A DNA stretch of 20,350 nt. It comes from Prevotella sp. CAG:1058 (GTDB taxonomy: Bacteria; Bacteroidota; Bacteroidia; Bacteroidales; Bacteroidaceae). Location of the stretch: the NCBI GenBank assembly GCA_000433175.1, contig HF986733.1, positions 1 through 20,350 on the forward strand, written 5' to 3'. Below are positions 1 through 8,051 of the stretch, piece after piece. Position 1 is the stretch's first letter. Every line of letters begins with the position of its first letter. Both the position numbers and the translations under genes were made by a program. The notes below the pieces were generated by a model that searched no databases, had not been told where the DNA came from, and saw only the letters and a program-made list of their open reading frames with translations.

Positions 1-78
1 AAACTTTGCTAATTGGGGAACATGCGGACATTCATAAACAAAAAATAAAGGTTTTAAATTTACCCCCCCCGTTTTAGA

Positions 79-107
79 TTTGTTAACATTAATTAGCGTT
101 ATATTTG
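79..107 (+). promoter_or_regulatory. Candidate Bacteroidetes promoter facing repeat array A
   Basis: TTTG at 79-82 and TATATTTG at 100-107 match the Bacteroidetes -33 and -7 boxes (TTTG and TAnnTTTG). The spacer is 17 bases, a little shorter than the usual 19-21. Transcription would start near 114, just before the repeat array at 127-204, and more than 240 bases ahead of the nearest start codon. It could be a distal promoter of the MATE operon or drive a short non-coding transcript. Confidence 0.35.
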
Positions 108-126
108 TTAATATTCCACGCATTCC

Positions 127-204
127 CAAAGGTTACCTTTTACCTTGCAAAAGGCAACCTTTTTGAGTGTAAAAAGCAACCTTTTGCAAAGTAAAAGGAC
201 GCCT
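127..204. repeat. 22-nt-period palindromic repeat array A
   Basis: There are three full units and one partial, each 22 bases, starting at 127, 149, 171 and 193. Each opens with an A run and GG (exact AAAAGG in two units), then three variable bases, then CC and a T run, then about seven variable bases. The CC pair falls at 136, 158, 180 and 202, an exact 22-base step. Adjacent units can pair: 149-154 with 180-185, and 159-164 with 171-176. The same unit recurs at 11009-11096 and 16726-16791. Confidence 0.75.
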
Positions 205-305
205 ATCGGAGCAATACATATTTTAACATTTGACGGATTAACATGCCGGACGACTTGGTGACAGGCAGCAGCGGGCATAAAAAGAGATGTTTCCGGTGCT
301 TTTAT

Positions 306-336
306 TTTGCACTTCACGCAACTTGCAGTAACTTTG
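306..336 (+). promoter_or_regulatory. Bacteroidetes sigma-ABfr-type promoter of the MATE-led operon
   Basis: TTTG at 306-309 and TAACTTTG at 329-336 are exact matches to the -33 and -7 boxes, with a 19-base spacer. The predicted transcription start is near 343, giving an untranslated leader of about 18 bases before the ATG at 361. No Shine-Dalgarno sequence is visible, which is normal in this phylum. Confidence 0.75.
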
Positions 337-360
337 CACGCGGAAAACAGAAGATTTATT

Positions 361-1731
361 ATGGATAACAGACAGGCAACACTTGAATTAGGAACGAAAC
401 CAGTCGGCAAACTACTGATGCAATACGCCTTACCTGCCATTGTGGCAATGACGGCGTCGTCGCTCTACAACATGATTGACAGTATATTCATAGGCCAGGG
501 CGTGGGCGCGCTGGCGATATCGGGCCTGGCGATAACCTTCCCGCTGATGAACCTCTCGGCGGCCTTCGGCGCCGCGGTGGGCATAGGCTCGTCGACGTGC
601 ATATCGGTTAAACTGGGGCAGAAAGACTATGCCGTGGCCGAAAACATCTTCGGCAACAGCTTCACGCTGAACCTGATAGTGGGAATACTGTTCGGCGTGA
701 TAACGCTGCTGTTCCTCGACCCGATACTCTACTTCTTCGGCGCAAGCGAGAACACCATACCCTACGCCCGCGACTACATGGTCGTGATACTTGCGGGCAA
801 CGTGGTGTCGCAGACGTTCCTGGGCATGAACGCCGTGCTGCGCGCCGCCAGCAAGCCCAAGCAGGCCATGGCGGCCACGATACTTACCGTGGTGCTCAAC
901 ATCGTGCTGGCGCCGGTATTCATCTGGCCGCTCAAGATGGGCATACAGGGCGCGGCAATAGCCACCATACTGTCGCAGGCTGTGGCGCTGGCATGGCAGA
1001 TAAAGCTGTTCAGCAACCAGAGCGAGATACTGCACTTCCAGCGCGGCATATACAAGCTGAAGAGCGACATCGTAAAGAACATAACAAGCATAGGCATGTC
1101 GCCATTCGCCATGAACGTGTGCGCCTGCGTGGTTGTGATATTCATCAACGCGGGCCTGTCAAGATACGGCGGCGACCTGGCAGTGGGCGCCTACGGCATA
1201 GCGAGCAAGGTGTCGTTCATCTTCGTGATGGTGACCATCGGCCTCAACCAGGGCATGCTGCCGATAGCCGGCTACAACTACGGCGCGCAGCGATATGACC
1301 GACTGAAGCGCGTGCTGAAGCTGGCCATGATAACGGCAACGGTGATAACGACGACGGGATTCGCCATAGCGGAGTTCCTGCCATACCAGTGCGCAAGGCT
1401 GTTCACCACGGACAAGACGCTGATAAGCATGGCCATCGAAGGCATAAGGATACACATGCTGGCGTTCCCGATAGTGGGCAGCCAGATGGTGATAACCAAC
1501 TTCTTCCAGTGCATAGGCAAGGCCAAGATAAGCATATTCCTGTCGCTGTCGCGCCAGATGCTGTTCCTGCTGCCGCTGCTCGTCGCACTGCCGCCGATTA
1601 TGGGCGTTGACGGCGTATGGACGGCAATGCCTGTATCTGACGCCATTGCGTCGATAGTAGCCTTCGCGATGATGGGCAGCTACCTGAGAAAAGTGAAAAA
1701 GATAAACAAACAACCCCAAACAGCCGCATAG
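361..1731 (+). CDS. MATE family multidrug/Na+ antiporter
   Basis: This is a membrane exporter of the multidrug and toxic compound extrusion family (NorM/DinF-like), expected to expel cationic drugs or metabolites in exchange for Na+ or H+ across the inner membrane. The 456-residue product has the usual length and about twelve hydrophobic segments. The N-terminal half carries the family phrase PAIVAMTASSLYNMIDSIFIG, including the conserved NMIDSIFIGQGVG stretch, and the half is repeated in the C-terminal domain (NQGMLPIAGYNYGA). I chose the ATG at 361 because an in-frame TTG further upstream lies inside the promoter (306-336). The gene leads a run of nine plus-strand genes. The substrate cannot be told from sequence. 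Confidence 0.9.
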   Translation: MDNRQATLELGTKPVGKLLMQYALPAIVAMTASSLYNMIDSIFIGQGVGALAISGLAITFPLMNLSAAFGAAVGIGSSTCISVKLGQKDYAVAENIFGNSFTLNLIVGILFGVITLLFLDPILYFFGASENTIPYARDYMVVILAGNVVSQTFLGMNAVLRAASKPKQAMAATILTVVLNIVLAPVFIWPLKMGIQGAAIATILSQAVALAWQIKLFSNQSEILHFQRGIYKLKSDIVKNITSIGMSPFAMNVCACVVVIFINAGLSRYGGDLAVGAYGIASKVSFIFVMVTIGLNQGMLPIAGYNYGAQRYDRLKRVLKLAMITATVITTTGFAIAEFLPYQCARLFTTDKTLISMAIEGIRIHMLAFPIVGSQMVITNFFQCIGKAKISIFLSLSRQMLFLLPLLVALPPIMGVDGVWTAMPVSDAIASIVAFAMMGSYLRKVKKINKQPQTAA

Positions 1732-1764
1732 CGACACGGACGGGCACAATAAACAAAAGAGAAT

Positions 1765-2400
1765 ATGGAAGACAAAAAGATAATAATAAACGTAGGAAGA
1801 CAACTGGGCAGCGGCGGACTCTACATAGCCAAACGTCTGGCCGACGACCTGGGATTCAAATTCTACGACAAGGAACTGCTCAACCTGGCCGCAAAGGAAA
1901 GCGGATTCAGCGAGAAATTCTTTGAACAGAACGACGAGAAGAAGGGATTTTTCCGCTCGCTGTTCCACATGCACGCCCCGTTCGTGTCGGACAGCAACTT
2001 CTATAACAACAAACTGTCGCAGGAGAGCCTGTTCCAGTTCCAGAGCGACGCCATACGCAAGGCCGCCAAGGAGCACTCGTGCGTGTTCGTGGGACGCTGC
2101 GCCGACTACGTGCTGCGCGACTTAGACAACACGATGAGCCTGTTCGTAACCGCCGACCTGGACGAACGCATTGAACGTATATGCGAGCGCCACGAGTGCG
2201 ACGCCGACGAGGCCAGGAAGATAATAGAGAACAAGGAGTCGTCGCGCGCGTCGTACTACAACTACTACACGGGCAAGGTGTGGGGACACGCCACATCGTA
2301 TGACTTGTGCGTGAACTCGAGCCTGCTCGGCATGGAAGGTACGGTGGAGTTTGTCAAGGAGTTCATTAGGAGAAGGTTCGCCGACGGCGGCGCACGTTAA
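1765..2400 (+). CDS. Cytidylate kinase-like family protein
   Basis: The 211-residue protein belongs to the cytidylate-kinase-like P-loop family (Pfam Cytidylate_kin2), which is distinct from the housekeeping CMP kinase that this window also encodes at 11161-11853. The N-terminal nucleotide loop reads GRQLGSGGLYIAKRLA (from residue 11), so it lacks the Walker A lysine of true kinases, as members of this family do. FVGRCADYVLRD and a basic segment ERICERHECDADEARK follow and correspond to the NMP-binding and lid regions. Family knowledge suggests a nucleotide or small-molecule kinase, but the substrate is unknown. The gene follows the MATE gene by 33 bases and is followed by the phosphoesterase gene after 20, so co-transcription is likely. 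Confidence 0.85.
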   Translation: MEDKKIIINVGRQLGSGGLYIAKRLADDLGFKFYDKELLNLAAKESGFSEKFFEQNDEKKGFFRSLFHMHAPFVSDSNFYNNKLSQESLFQFQSDAIRKAAKEHSCVFVGRCADYVLRDLDNTMSLFVTADLDERIERICERHECDADEARKIIENKESSRASYYNYYTGKVWGHATSYDLCVNSSLLGMEGTVEFVKEFIRRRFADGGAR

Positions 2401-2420
2401 GCCCCAAACACGCCGGCAGG

Positions 2421-2939
2421 ATGAAAAGGATAGGCATAATAAGCGACACGCACGCTTACTGGGACGACAAGTACCTGCACTACTTCGAGCCGTGCGACGA
2501 GATATGGCACGCCGGCGACATAGGGTCGACGGAGGTGGCGGCTCGCCTGGCCGAGTTCCGCATGTTCAGGGCGGTGTGCGGCAACTGCGACGGGGGCGAC
2601 CTGAGACTGATGTATCCCGAACTGCTGAGATGGAAATGCGAGGACGCCGACGTGCTGATGAAACACATCGGCGGCTACCCCGGCAACTACGACGCCAGCA
2701 TAAGGGCGCGGATATACGCCTCGCCGCCGCAGCTGTTCATAAGCGGACACTCGCACATACTGAAGGTGAAATACGACCGCACGCTGAACCTGCTGCACAT
2801 AAACCCCGGCGCCGCCGGACTGCAGGGATGGCACAAGGACAGGACGCTGGTAAGGCTGACCATTGACGGCGGCACGTTCAAGGACCTCGAGGTGGTGACA
2901 CTGGCAGACCCGAGAAAATGCACGGAACACAATTTTTGA
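2421..2939 (+). CDS. YfcE/MJ0936-type metallophosphoesterase
   Basis: This is a small calcineurin-like phosphodiesterase of 172 residues, the usual size for the YfcE class. The metal-binding motifs are in order: SDTH (Asp9, His11), HAGDIG (Asp33), GNCD (Asn55, Asp57), a histidine in MKHIGGY (His82) and SGHSH (His110, His112), then the NPG turn. These ligate two metal ions and would hydrolyse a phosphodiester or phosphomonoester in the cytoplasm. The physiological substrate of most members is unknown. There is no signal peptide. It sits 20 bases after the kinase-like gene and its TGA is 44 bases before the next ATG. Confidence 0.9.
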   Translation: MKRIGIISDTHAYWDDKYLHYFEPCDEIWHAGDIGSTEVAARLAEFRMFRAVCGNCDGGDLRLMYPELLRWKCEDADVLMKHIGGYPGNYDASIRARIYASPPQLFISGHSHILKVKYDRTLNLLHINPGAAGLQGWHKDRTLVRLTIDGGTFKDLEVVTLADPRKCTEHNF

Positions 2940-2983
2940 GCGATAAAGGAGTTATATATAATATAAAGGAGAAAACAAACGCC

Positions 2984-3280
2984 ATGGACGCACTGTCACA
3001 GGAACTGCAAGACTTCCTGATACGCCTGGGCAAGGAACCCGGATGCGTATCGGAAAAGGTGGAGCACTACATCAAGCACATAATGCACCTCGTCTACGCC
3101 GACGAGGAGGACATGCTGCAACAGTATTACGGCCTGTTCGGCAACGACGTGAAGCCGCTGGAGGACATAGCGCGCGAACGCAATGTGAGCACCGCCACGA
3201 TGCTGAAAATAATAGAGGCCAACCTGCGAAAGATGGCGGTGTCGCCGGAGTGGCAGATGGTAAAACAGCTTATTAAATAG
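2984..3280 (+). CDS. Small sigma-70 region 4-like HTH protein
   Basis: The 98-residue protein has a C-terminal half resembling sigma-70 region 4: a helix with LQQYYGLFG, the phrase VKPLEDIARERNVS typical of the first HTH helix and turn, then a recognition-type helix ending in LRKMAVSPEW. No region 2 is present, so it cannot act as a complete sigma factor. I infer a DNA- or RNA polymerase-binding accessory role. I chose the ATG at 2984 because AAAGGAG lies at 2965-2971; a longer frame from 2918 would overlap the phosphoesterase gene. From memory, similar small proteins occur across Bacteroidales without assigned function. It sits only 11 bases before purT. Confidence 0.65.
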   Translation: MDALSQELQDFLIRLGKEPGCVSEKVEHYIKHIMHLVYADEEDMLQQYYGLFGNDVKPLEDIARERNVSTATMLKIIEANLRKMAVSPEWQMVKQLIK

Positions 3281-3291
3281 ATAAATAATAT

Positions 3292-4452
3292 ATGAAGAAA
3301 ATATTATTGTTAGGCTCGGGCGAACTGGGCAAGGAGTTTGTTATTGCGGCCAAGCGCGCCGGACAGTACGTGGTGGCATGCGACAGATACGCAAACGCGC
3401 CGGCCATGCAGGTGGCAGACGAGTGTGAGGTGTTCAGCATGCTCGACGGCGACGCGCTAAGCGCAGTAGTAGAGAAACACCACCCGGACATAATAGTGCC
3501 CGAGATAGAGGCCATACGCACGGAAAAGCTATTTGACTTCGAGAAGCAAGGCATACAGGTGGTGCCGAGCGCTCGCGCCGTGAACTACACCATGAACCGC
3601 AAGGCAATACGCGACCTGGCGGCGAAGGAACTGGGACTGAAAACGGCAAAATACTTCTACGCAACGACGCTTGACGAGCTGAAGGAACACGCAAAGGAGA
3701 TAGGTTTCCCGTGCGTGATAAAGCCGCTGATGTCGTCGTCAGGCCACGGTCAGAGCATTGTAAAGGAAGCCGGCGAGCTTGAAACGGCGTTCAACGCAGC
3801 AATGGAAGGCAGCCGCGGCGACGTGAAGGAGATAATAATAGAAGAGTTCATACACTTCGACAGCGAATTCACGCTGCTTACGGTAACACAAAAGGACGGC
3901 CCCACCCTGTTCTGCCCGCCGATAGGCCACGTGCAGAAGGGCGGCGACTACCGCGAGAGCTGGCAGCCTTACGCCATAAGCGAGGCCGACCTGAAGGAAG
4001 CGCAGCACATGGCCGAGGCCGTGACAAAGGCGCTGACGGGTGCCGGAATATGGGGCGTGGAGTTCTTCCTGAGCAAGGACAAGGGCGTAGTGTTCTCCGA
4101 ACTGTCGCCGCGTCCGCACGACACGGGCATGGTTACGCTGGGACATACGCTGAACCTGAACGAGTTTGAACTGCACTTCCGCGCCGTAATGGGACTGCCC
4201 ATACCGGCAATACACCTTGAGCACGCGGGTGCAAGCGCCGTTGTACTGGCCAAGGAGGAGGCGCACCACGAGCCTGAATACAACATGACAGACGTGCTGA
4301 AAGAGGACTACACGCGCCTGCGCATCTTCGGTAAACAGGAGCAACACGTCAACAGGCGCATGGGTGTAGTGCTCTGCTACGGCGACACCGATGCCGACAC
4401 GACCGCACTGAGGGACAAGGCCAAGCGCCTGGCGGAGACGGTGATAAGATAA
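3292..4452 (+). CDS. purT: Formate-dependent phosphoribosylglycinamide formyltransferase
   Basis: PurT uses formate and ATP to formylate GAR to FGAR in purine synthesis, replacing the folate-dependent PurN step. The 386-residue product is close to the E. coli length (392). The N-terminal pre-ATP-grasp domain starts with [17 protein letters not shown] and contains [15 protein letters not shown]. The ATP-binding loop follows as [15 protein letters not shown] (Lys144). The catalytic metal-binding end is GVEFFL with [15 protein letters not shown] (Glu270), and [14 protein letters not shown] is the usual C-terminal signature. All key residues are present and the gene looks functional. It is the last clearly housekeeping gene before the lower-GC sugar genes. 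Confidence 0.95.
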   Translation: MKKILLLGSGELGKEFVIAAKRAGQYVVACDRYANAPAMQVADECEVFSMLDGDALSAVVEKHHPDIIVPEIEAIRTEKLFDFEKQGIQVVPSARAVNYTMNRKAIRDLAAKELGLKTAKYFYATTLDELKEHAKEIGFPCVIKPLMSSSGHGQSIVKEAGELETAFNAAMEGSRGDVKEIIIEEFIHFDSEFTLLTVTQKDGPTLFCPPIGHVQKGGDYRESWQPYAISEADLKEAQHMAEAVTKALTGAGIWGVEFFLSKDKGVVFSELSPRPHDTGMVTLGHTLNLNEFELHFRAVMGLPIPAIHLEHAGASAVVLAKEEAHHEPEYNMTDVLKEDYTRLRIFGKQEQHVNRRMGVVLCYGDTDADTTALRDKAKRLAETVIR

Positions 4453-4470
4453 AAGAAAGCAGGCAACAAG

Positions 4471-5544
4471 ATGATAGAGACACTACAAGGCTGCAGAATA
4501 ATATTCATCTTCTTGATATTCATGTCGCACTTCACATGGCCAGGCATAGAGGAATTCTGTTTCGGCGGTGAATGTGGAGTCTCTTTCTTCTTCATGCTGA
4601 GCGGCTTCGTATTGTGCCACGCACACGGGAAAGAGGTCAGAGAAAGAAAATTCAGCAGTAAAAAATTTGTAGTAAGGCAACTCACCAAACTGTATCCGTT
4701 GCATATTGCTACCATGCTGGCAGCAATGCTTATAGGCATAAAAGCCCAGGTTTACCCTGAATGGCATAGTCTATTGCTAAACGTCCTGTTGTTACAGAGC
4801 TGGATTCCCGACCCGGAAACATACTTTGCATACAACAGCGTGTCATGGTTTCTGTCAGACATAATGTTCTTTTATCTCATGTTCCCATTTCTCGTAAACA
4901 TCACAACGAAGGTTTCGAAAACATGGCTGACAAGTATTGTGGCCGCCGGCGTAGCTGTATACGCCTGCATACAAACCATAATCCCTGACGAGGAAGTAAA
5001 TAATCTGCTCTACGTATCGCCGGCGTTCAGAGTAATAGACTTTGCGGCAGGCATAATACTTTACAGGGTGTACGCATCAGACTTTTCACGGCAAATAATA
5101 AGGAAGATCCAATCAGGTGGCTATGCGGCGGCGAGCATTACGGAATGCGCCGCCATATTGCTTATGATTGCCACATACGCCGTATATCAGGAAACCGAGC
5201 CAAGATGGCGCACTGCAAGTCTGTTCTGGCTAACCATGCCGGTATTCATTTACCTTATGGCAATCGTCGACAAGACTGGCGGACTTATTGCAGACATTCT
5301 TAAAAGCCGAGTGATAATATGGCTGAGCGGACTTACAATGGCAATATTCATGACACACAAAATAATGATAACGCTCACAAAGACCGCGCTCACAAAAACA
5401 GGAACCGATTTAGGTTACTTATTAACCTGCATGGCATGCGTAGCCACAACATTGGTTGCCGCTTACCTTACTGAAAGGTATTTTGTAAGATACGCAAACC
5501 ATTATTTAAACAAGAAAATCTTAAACTATGAACAAAATAATTGA
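4471..5544 (+). CDS. Membrane O-acyltransferase (acyltransferase 3 family)
   Basis: The 357-residue integral membrane protein has roughly ten hydrophobic segments. Its acyltransferase-3 features are the family histidine in IFMSHFTWP near residue 20 and the phrase FFFMLSGFVLCHAHG. Members transfer acetyl or other acyl groups from the cytoplasm to surface polysaccharide, O-antigen or peptidoglycan sugars. I infer that this one decorates a glycan containing the amino sugar made by the next genes. Its composition is visibly AT-richer than purT: about 41% GC in a hand count of 4801-4920 against 70% in 3901-3960. It also uses more A/T-ending codons, which suggests transfer. Its last 17 bases overlap the next gene. 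Confidence 0.85.
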   Translation: MIETLQGCRIIFIFLIFMSHFTWPGIEEFCFGGECGVSFFFMLSGFVLCHAHGKEVRERKFSSKKFVVRQLTKLYPLHIATMLAAMLIGIKAQVYPEWHSLLLNVLLLQSWIPDPETYFAYNSVSWFLSDIMFFYLMFPFLVNITTKVSKTWLTSIVAAGVAVYACIQTIIPDEEVNNLLYVSPAFRVIDFAAGIILYRVYASDFSRQIIRKIQSGGYAAASITECAAILLMIATYAVYQETEPRWRTASLFWLTMPVFIYLMAIVDKTGGLIADILKSRVIIWLSGLTMAIFMTHKIMITLTKTALTKTGTDLGYLLTCMACVATTLVAAYLTERYFVRYANHYLNKKILNYEQNN

Positions 5545-5929
5545 ATTGCCAAAGATAATAGATCCACGCGGTAATCTTACCGTTGCGGAAAGCATGAAAA
5601 ACGTGCCTTTCGACATAAAGCGCGTGTACTGGGTGTACGACGTGCCGGGCGGCGAGCACCGCGGGGGGCATGCGCACAAGCAGTGCAAGGAGATGCTTGT
5701 TGCGGTGAGCGGAAGCTTCACCGTAACGCTGGACGACGGGAAGGAGAAACACAAATACCTGCTGAACCACCCCTACCAGGGACTCTTCATCGACACCAAC
5801 ACCTGGCGCACGCTGGACGACTTCTCTTCAGGTGCGGTATGCCTTGTCATCGCTTCTGAAAAATTTGAAGAAGAAGACTACATCAGGGAGTACGATGATT
5901 TTAAGGAATACTTGAAATGTTTGAAATAA
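5528..5929 (+). CDS. WxcM-like dTDP-sugar 3,4-ketoisomerase (FdtA/QdtA type)
   Basis: This cupin-fold enzyme converts dTDP-4-keto-6-deoxyglucose to the 3-keto isomer, the step before C3 amination. The 133-residue product has the family length. It shows DPRGNLTVAES near the N-terminus, RVYWVYDVPGG, then RGGHAHK with His48 and His50, which line up with the catalytic pair (His49/His51) described for FdtA; SGSFTVTLDDG and W-R-T-L-DD-FS follow. Whether the product has galacto (Fuc3N) or gluco (Qui3N) configuration cannot be decided by eye. The gene starts inside the acyltransferase gene and its end overlaps the next gene by 13 bases, so the block is translationally coupled. Confidence 0.85.
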   Translation: MNKIIELPKIIDPRGNLTVAESMKNVPFDIKRVYWVYDVPGGEHRGGHAHKQCKEMLVAVSGSFTVTLDDGKEKHKYLLNHPYQGLFIDTNTWRTLDDFSSGAVCLVIASEKFEEEDYIREYDDFKEYLKCLK

Positions 5930-6855
5930 GAATATACAGGGAAAGCCTGAAGAACGAATGGAACGAGCATATAGCCCGTTCAAAAAACGGAACCTTCCTG
6001 ACAGACAGGAACTACATGGACTACCATTCGGACAGGTTCAAGGACTTTTCCTTAATGTTTTACAGTAAAGACAAGCTATCGGCCGTATTGCCCGGAAACA
6101 TAAAAGACAACGTTTACTACTCGCACCAGGGGCTTACGTACGGCGGACTGATCATCGACAGCAAATGCAAAACTGCCGACGTGTGCCGTATTTTCGAAGA
6201 AGCAAACACATTCCTGAAAGGACATGGGATAAAGAAAATAGTGTATAAACCCGCACCATGGATATATGCAACGGTTCCAGCTGAAGAAGACCTTTACGCG
6301 ATAACAAACGTATGCCACGGCAGGATAGCCGGGCGCGACATATCATCGACAATAATACTCGGCAACAAACCCAAATTCAGCGAGCTGCGCAGGCGCTGCA
6401 TGAAAAAGGCAAAAGCGACCGGAATAGAGATAAAGGAAAGCAATGACATTGCAACTTTCTGGAAAATACTGGACAACAACCTGGAAAACAAATACGGGGT
6501 GGCGCCGGTTCATACCTGCGGAGAACTGGAACTGCTGGCAGGCAGGTTTCCGGAAAACATAAAGCTGTACATGGCTTACCTCGGCGAAGAGGCTCTGGGC
6601 GGAACCGTCACTTACATAAACAAACAGACCGTACACACGCAATACATCTCCGCCTCGCCAAAAGGGAAGTCGCTCGGTGCGCTCGACCTGCTGTTCAGCG
6701 AGCTGATAAACAATGTATTTACAGATTACACATACTTCGACTTCGGGAAATCGACCGAAAGGGAGGGAACGTACCTCAACGAAAACCTGATATTCCAGAA
6801 AGAAGGTTTCGGCGGACGCGGAGTATGCTATGACACTTACGAATGGGAACCATGA
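5917..6855 (+). CDS. FemAB/GNAT-like N-acyltransferase
   Basis: The 312-residue soluble protein resembles the FemAB/BioF2-like double-GNAT class. It has an N-terminal half with [19 protein letters not shown] and [10 protein letters not shown], a basic connector [18 protein letters not shown], and a C-terminal GNAT core with [18 protein letters not shown] and the final [18 protein letters not shown]. Lying between the ketoisomerase and the aminotransferase, it is the best candidate to acylate the 3-amino group, taking the place of the usual hexapeptide-repeat acetyltransferase FdtC/QdtC. That role is inference. A lipid- or peptide-directed aminoacyl transfer is the alternative. It overlaps the upstream gene by 13 bases and the downstream ATG by 4. 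Confidence 0.75.
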   Translation: MFEIRIYRESLKNEWNEHIARSKNGTFLTDRNYMDYHSDRFKDFSLMFYSKDKLSAVLPGNIKDNVYYSHQGLTYGGLIIDSKCKTADVCRIFEEANTFLKGHGIKKIVYKPAPWIYATVPAEEDLYAITNVCHGRIAGRDISSTIILGNKPKFSELRRRCMKKAKATGIEIKESNDIATFWKILDNNLENKYGVAPVHTCGELELLAGRFPENIKLYMAYLGEEALGGTVTYINKQTVHTQYISASPKGKSLGALDLLFSELINNVFTDYTYFDFGKSTEREGTYLNENLIFQKEGFGGRGVCYDTYEWEP

Positions 6856-7952
6856 TAAAATATCTCGAACTGGCGAAGGTTACGGCGATGCACGCCGACG
6901 AAATAAACGAAGCGGTAAGGCGCGTGATAACGGGCGGATGGTACCTGCAAGGGGAGGAAAACCGGCTGTTTGAAGAAGAATACGCCGCATACACCGGCAC
7001 GGAATATTGCGTTGGCTGCGGCAACGGACTTGACTCGCTGACGCTGATTCTGCGCGCTTACATGGAATTGGGCGTCATGCAGCCCGGCGACGAAGTGATT
7101 GTTCCGGCAAACACGTACATAGCCTCAATCCTTGCCGTAACCGAGAACGGGCTGAAGCCGGTGCTTGTCGAGCCGCGCATGGACACGCTGCAAATGGACG
7201 ACAGGCTGATAGAACAGGCCGTAACACCACGCACAAAGGCCATAATGATTGTCCACCTGTACGGACGCTGCGCATACACAAGGAAGATTGGGGAAATATG
7301 CAAGGCGCACAACCTGAAACTTATAGAAGACAACGCACAGGCGCACGGATGCACGTTTGAAGGCAGGCGCACGGGCTCGCTGGGCGACGCGGCCGGGCAC
7401 AGCTTCTATCCGGGGAAGAACCTGGGGGCGCTGGGCGACGCAGGAGCCGTGACGACAAACGACAAGGCCTTGGCCGATACGGTAAGGGCGTTAGGCAACT
7501 ATGGTTCGAGCCGCAAGTACGTGTTCGACATGAAAGGGCGCAACAGCCGCCTGGACGAGATACAGGCAGCCGTGCTGCGCGTAAAACTGAAATACCTGGA
7601 CGAGGACAACGCAAGGCGCAAACGCATCGCCCTACATTACATAGAAAACATATCGAACACGCTGCTCAGACTTCCAAGCCGGGAATATTGCGACAACAGC
7701 GTACACCACATCTTCCCACTGATGTGCAGACGACGTGACGAGTTGCAGCAATATCTTAAAGACAACGGCGTGGGCACGATGATTCATTATCCTATACCGC
7801 CGCACAAACAGAAATGTTACGCCGGGTGGAACGCGCTCAGTCTGCCAATTACGGAACAAATACACCGCGAAGAACTTAGCATTCCGCTCAACCAGACGAT
7901 GCAGGAAGACGAAATAATAACAATAGAAAAGTTACTTAACGATTTCAGATAA
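6852..7952 (+). CDS. DegT/DnrJ/EryC1/StrS sugar aminotransferase (FdtB/QdtB-like)
   Basis: This PLP-dependent transaminase is predicted to aminate C3 of the dTDP-3-keto-6-deoxyhexose made by the ketoisomerase. The 366-residue length is typical. Motifs include [17 protein letters not shown], the substrate loop [16 protein letters not shown], the Asp/Gln pair in [10 protein letters not shown], and [16 protein letters not shown] with Lys189 as the PLP-binding lysine. [11 protein letters not shown] and the C-terminal [13 protein letters not shown] are also family features. I prefer the ATG at 6852 because it forms an ATGA overlap with the upstream stop; an in-frame ATG at 6843 would add three residues. 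It is the last gene before the terminator at 7962-7999. Confidence 0.88.
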   Translation: MIKYLELAKVTAMHADEINEAVRRVITGGWYLQGEENRLFEEEYAAYTGTEYCVGCGNGLDSLTLILRAYMELGVMQPGDEVIVPANTYIASILAVTENGLKPVLVEPRMDTLQMDDRLIEQAVTPRTKAIMIVHLYGRCAYTRKIGEICKAHNLKLIEDNAQAHGCTFEGRRTGSLGDAAGHSFYPGKNLGALGDAGAVTTNDKALADTVRALGNYGSSRKYVFDMKGRNSRLDEIQAAVLRVKLKYLDEDNARRKRIALHYIENISNTLLRLPSREYCDNSVHHIFPLMCRRRDELQQYLKDNGVGTMIHYPIPPHKQKCYAGWNALSLPITEQIHREELSIPLNQTMQEDEIITIEKLLNDFR

Positions 7953-7961
7953 CACAAAAAG

Positions 7962-7999
7962 CAATGCCCTGTTCGTAATGATTTACGAACAGGGCATTG
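7962..7999. terminator. Bidirectional intrinsic terminator
   Basis: A perfect 17-bp inverted repeat (7962-7978 with 7983-7999) encloses a four-base TGAT loop. It lies between the convergent aminotransferase and lutC genes, 9 bases after the former. On the minus strand it is followed by a T-rich run (complement of the A run at 7955-7960). On the plus strand it is followed by TCTTAAATT. It should end both transcripts. Confidence 0.9.
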
Positions 8000-8051
8000 T
8001 CTTAAATTCACATTGCAGGACGGCACATGCCGATAGCCTGGTTTCAGAATA

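Larger units (their letters stand above)
1..305. other. Gene-free leader upstream of the MATE operon
   Basis: I find no credible gene here. The few open frames are short, lack family features and run through repeat sequence. The stretch holds an eight-C homopolymer at 63-70, a promoter-like pair of boxes at 79-107, the 22-nt-period repeat array at 127-204, and unassigned AT-rich sequence up to the operon promoter at 306-336. The gene to the left lies outside the window. Confidence 0.6.

Noticed and set aside
127..204. CRISPR array
   Set aside because: The 22-base units have no constant repeat separated by unique spacers of 25-40 bases; the conserved part is a short palindrome and the linkers are only about seven bases. 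No cas gene is present.
307..360. TTG-initiated N-terminal extension of the MATE protein
   Set aside because: The extension overlaps the -33 and -7 boxes at 306-336 and adds residues not seen in the family; the ATG at 361 fits the promoter and the family start.
108..440. Minus-strand open frame of 110 codons at the left end
   Set aside because: It crosses repeat array A, the operon promoter and the start of the MATE gene, and shows no domain or signal features.
1159..2076. Minus-strand open frame of 305 codons
   Set aside because: It overlaps the MATE and cytidylate-kinase-like genes and is low-complexity in Arg, His, Val and Tyr, as expected from the complement of GC-biased coding DNA.
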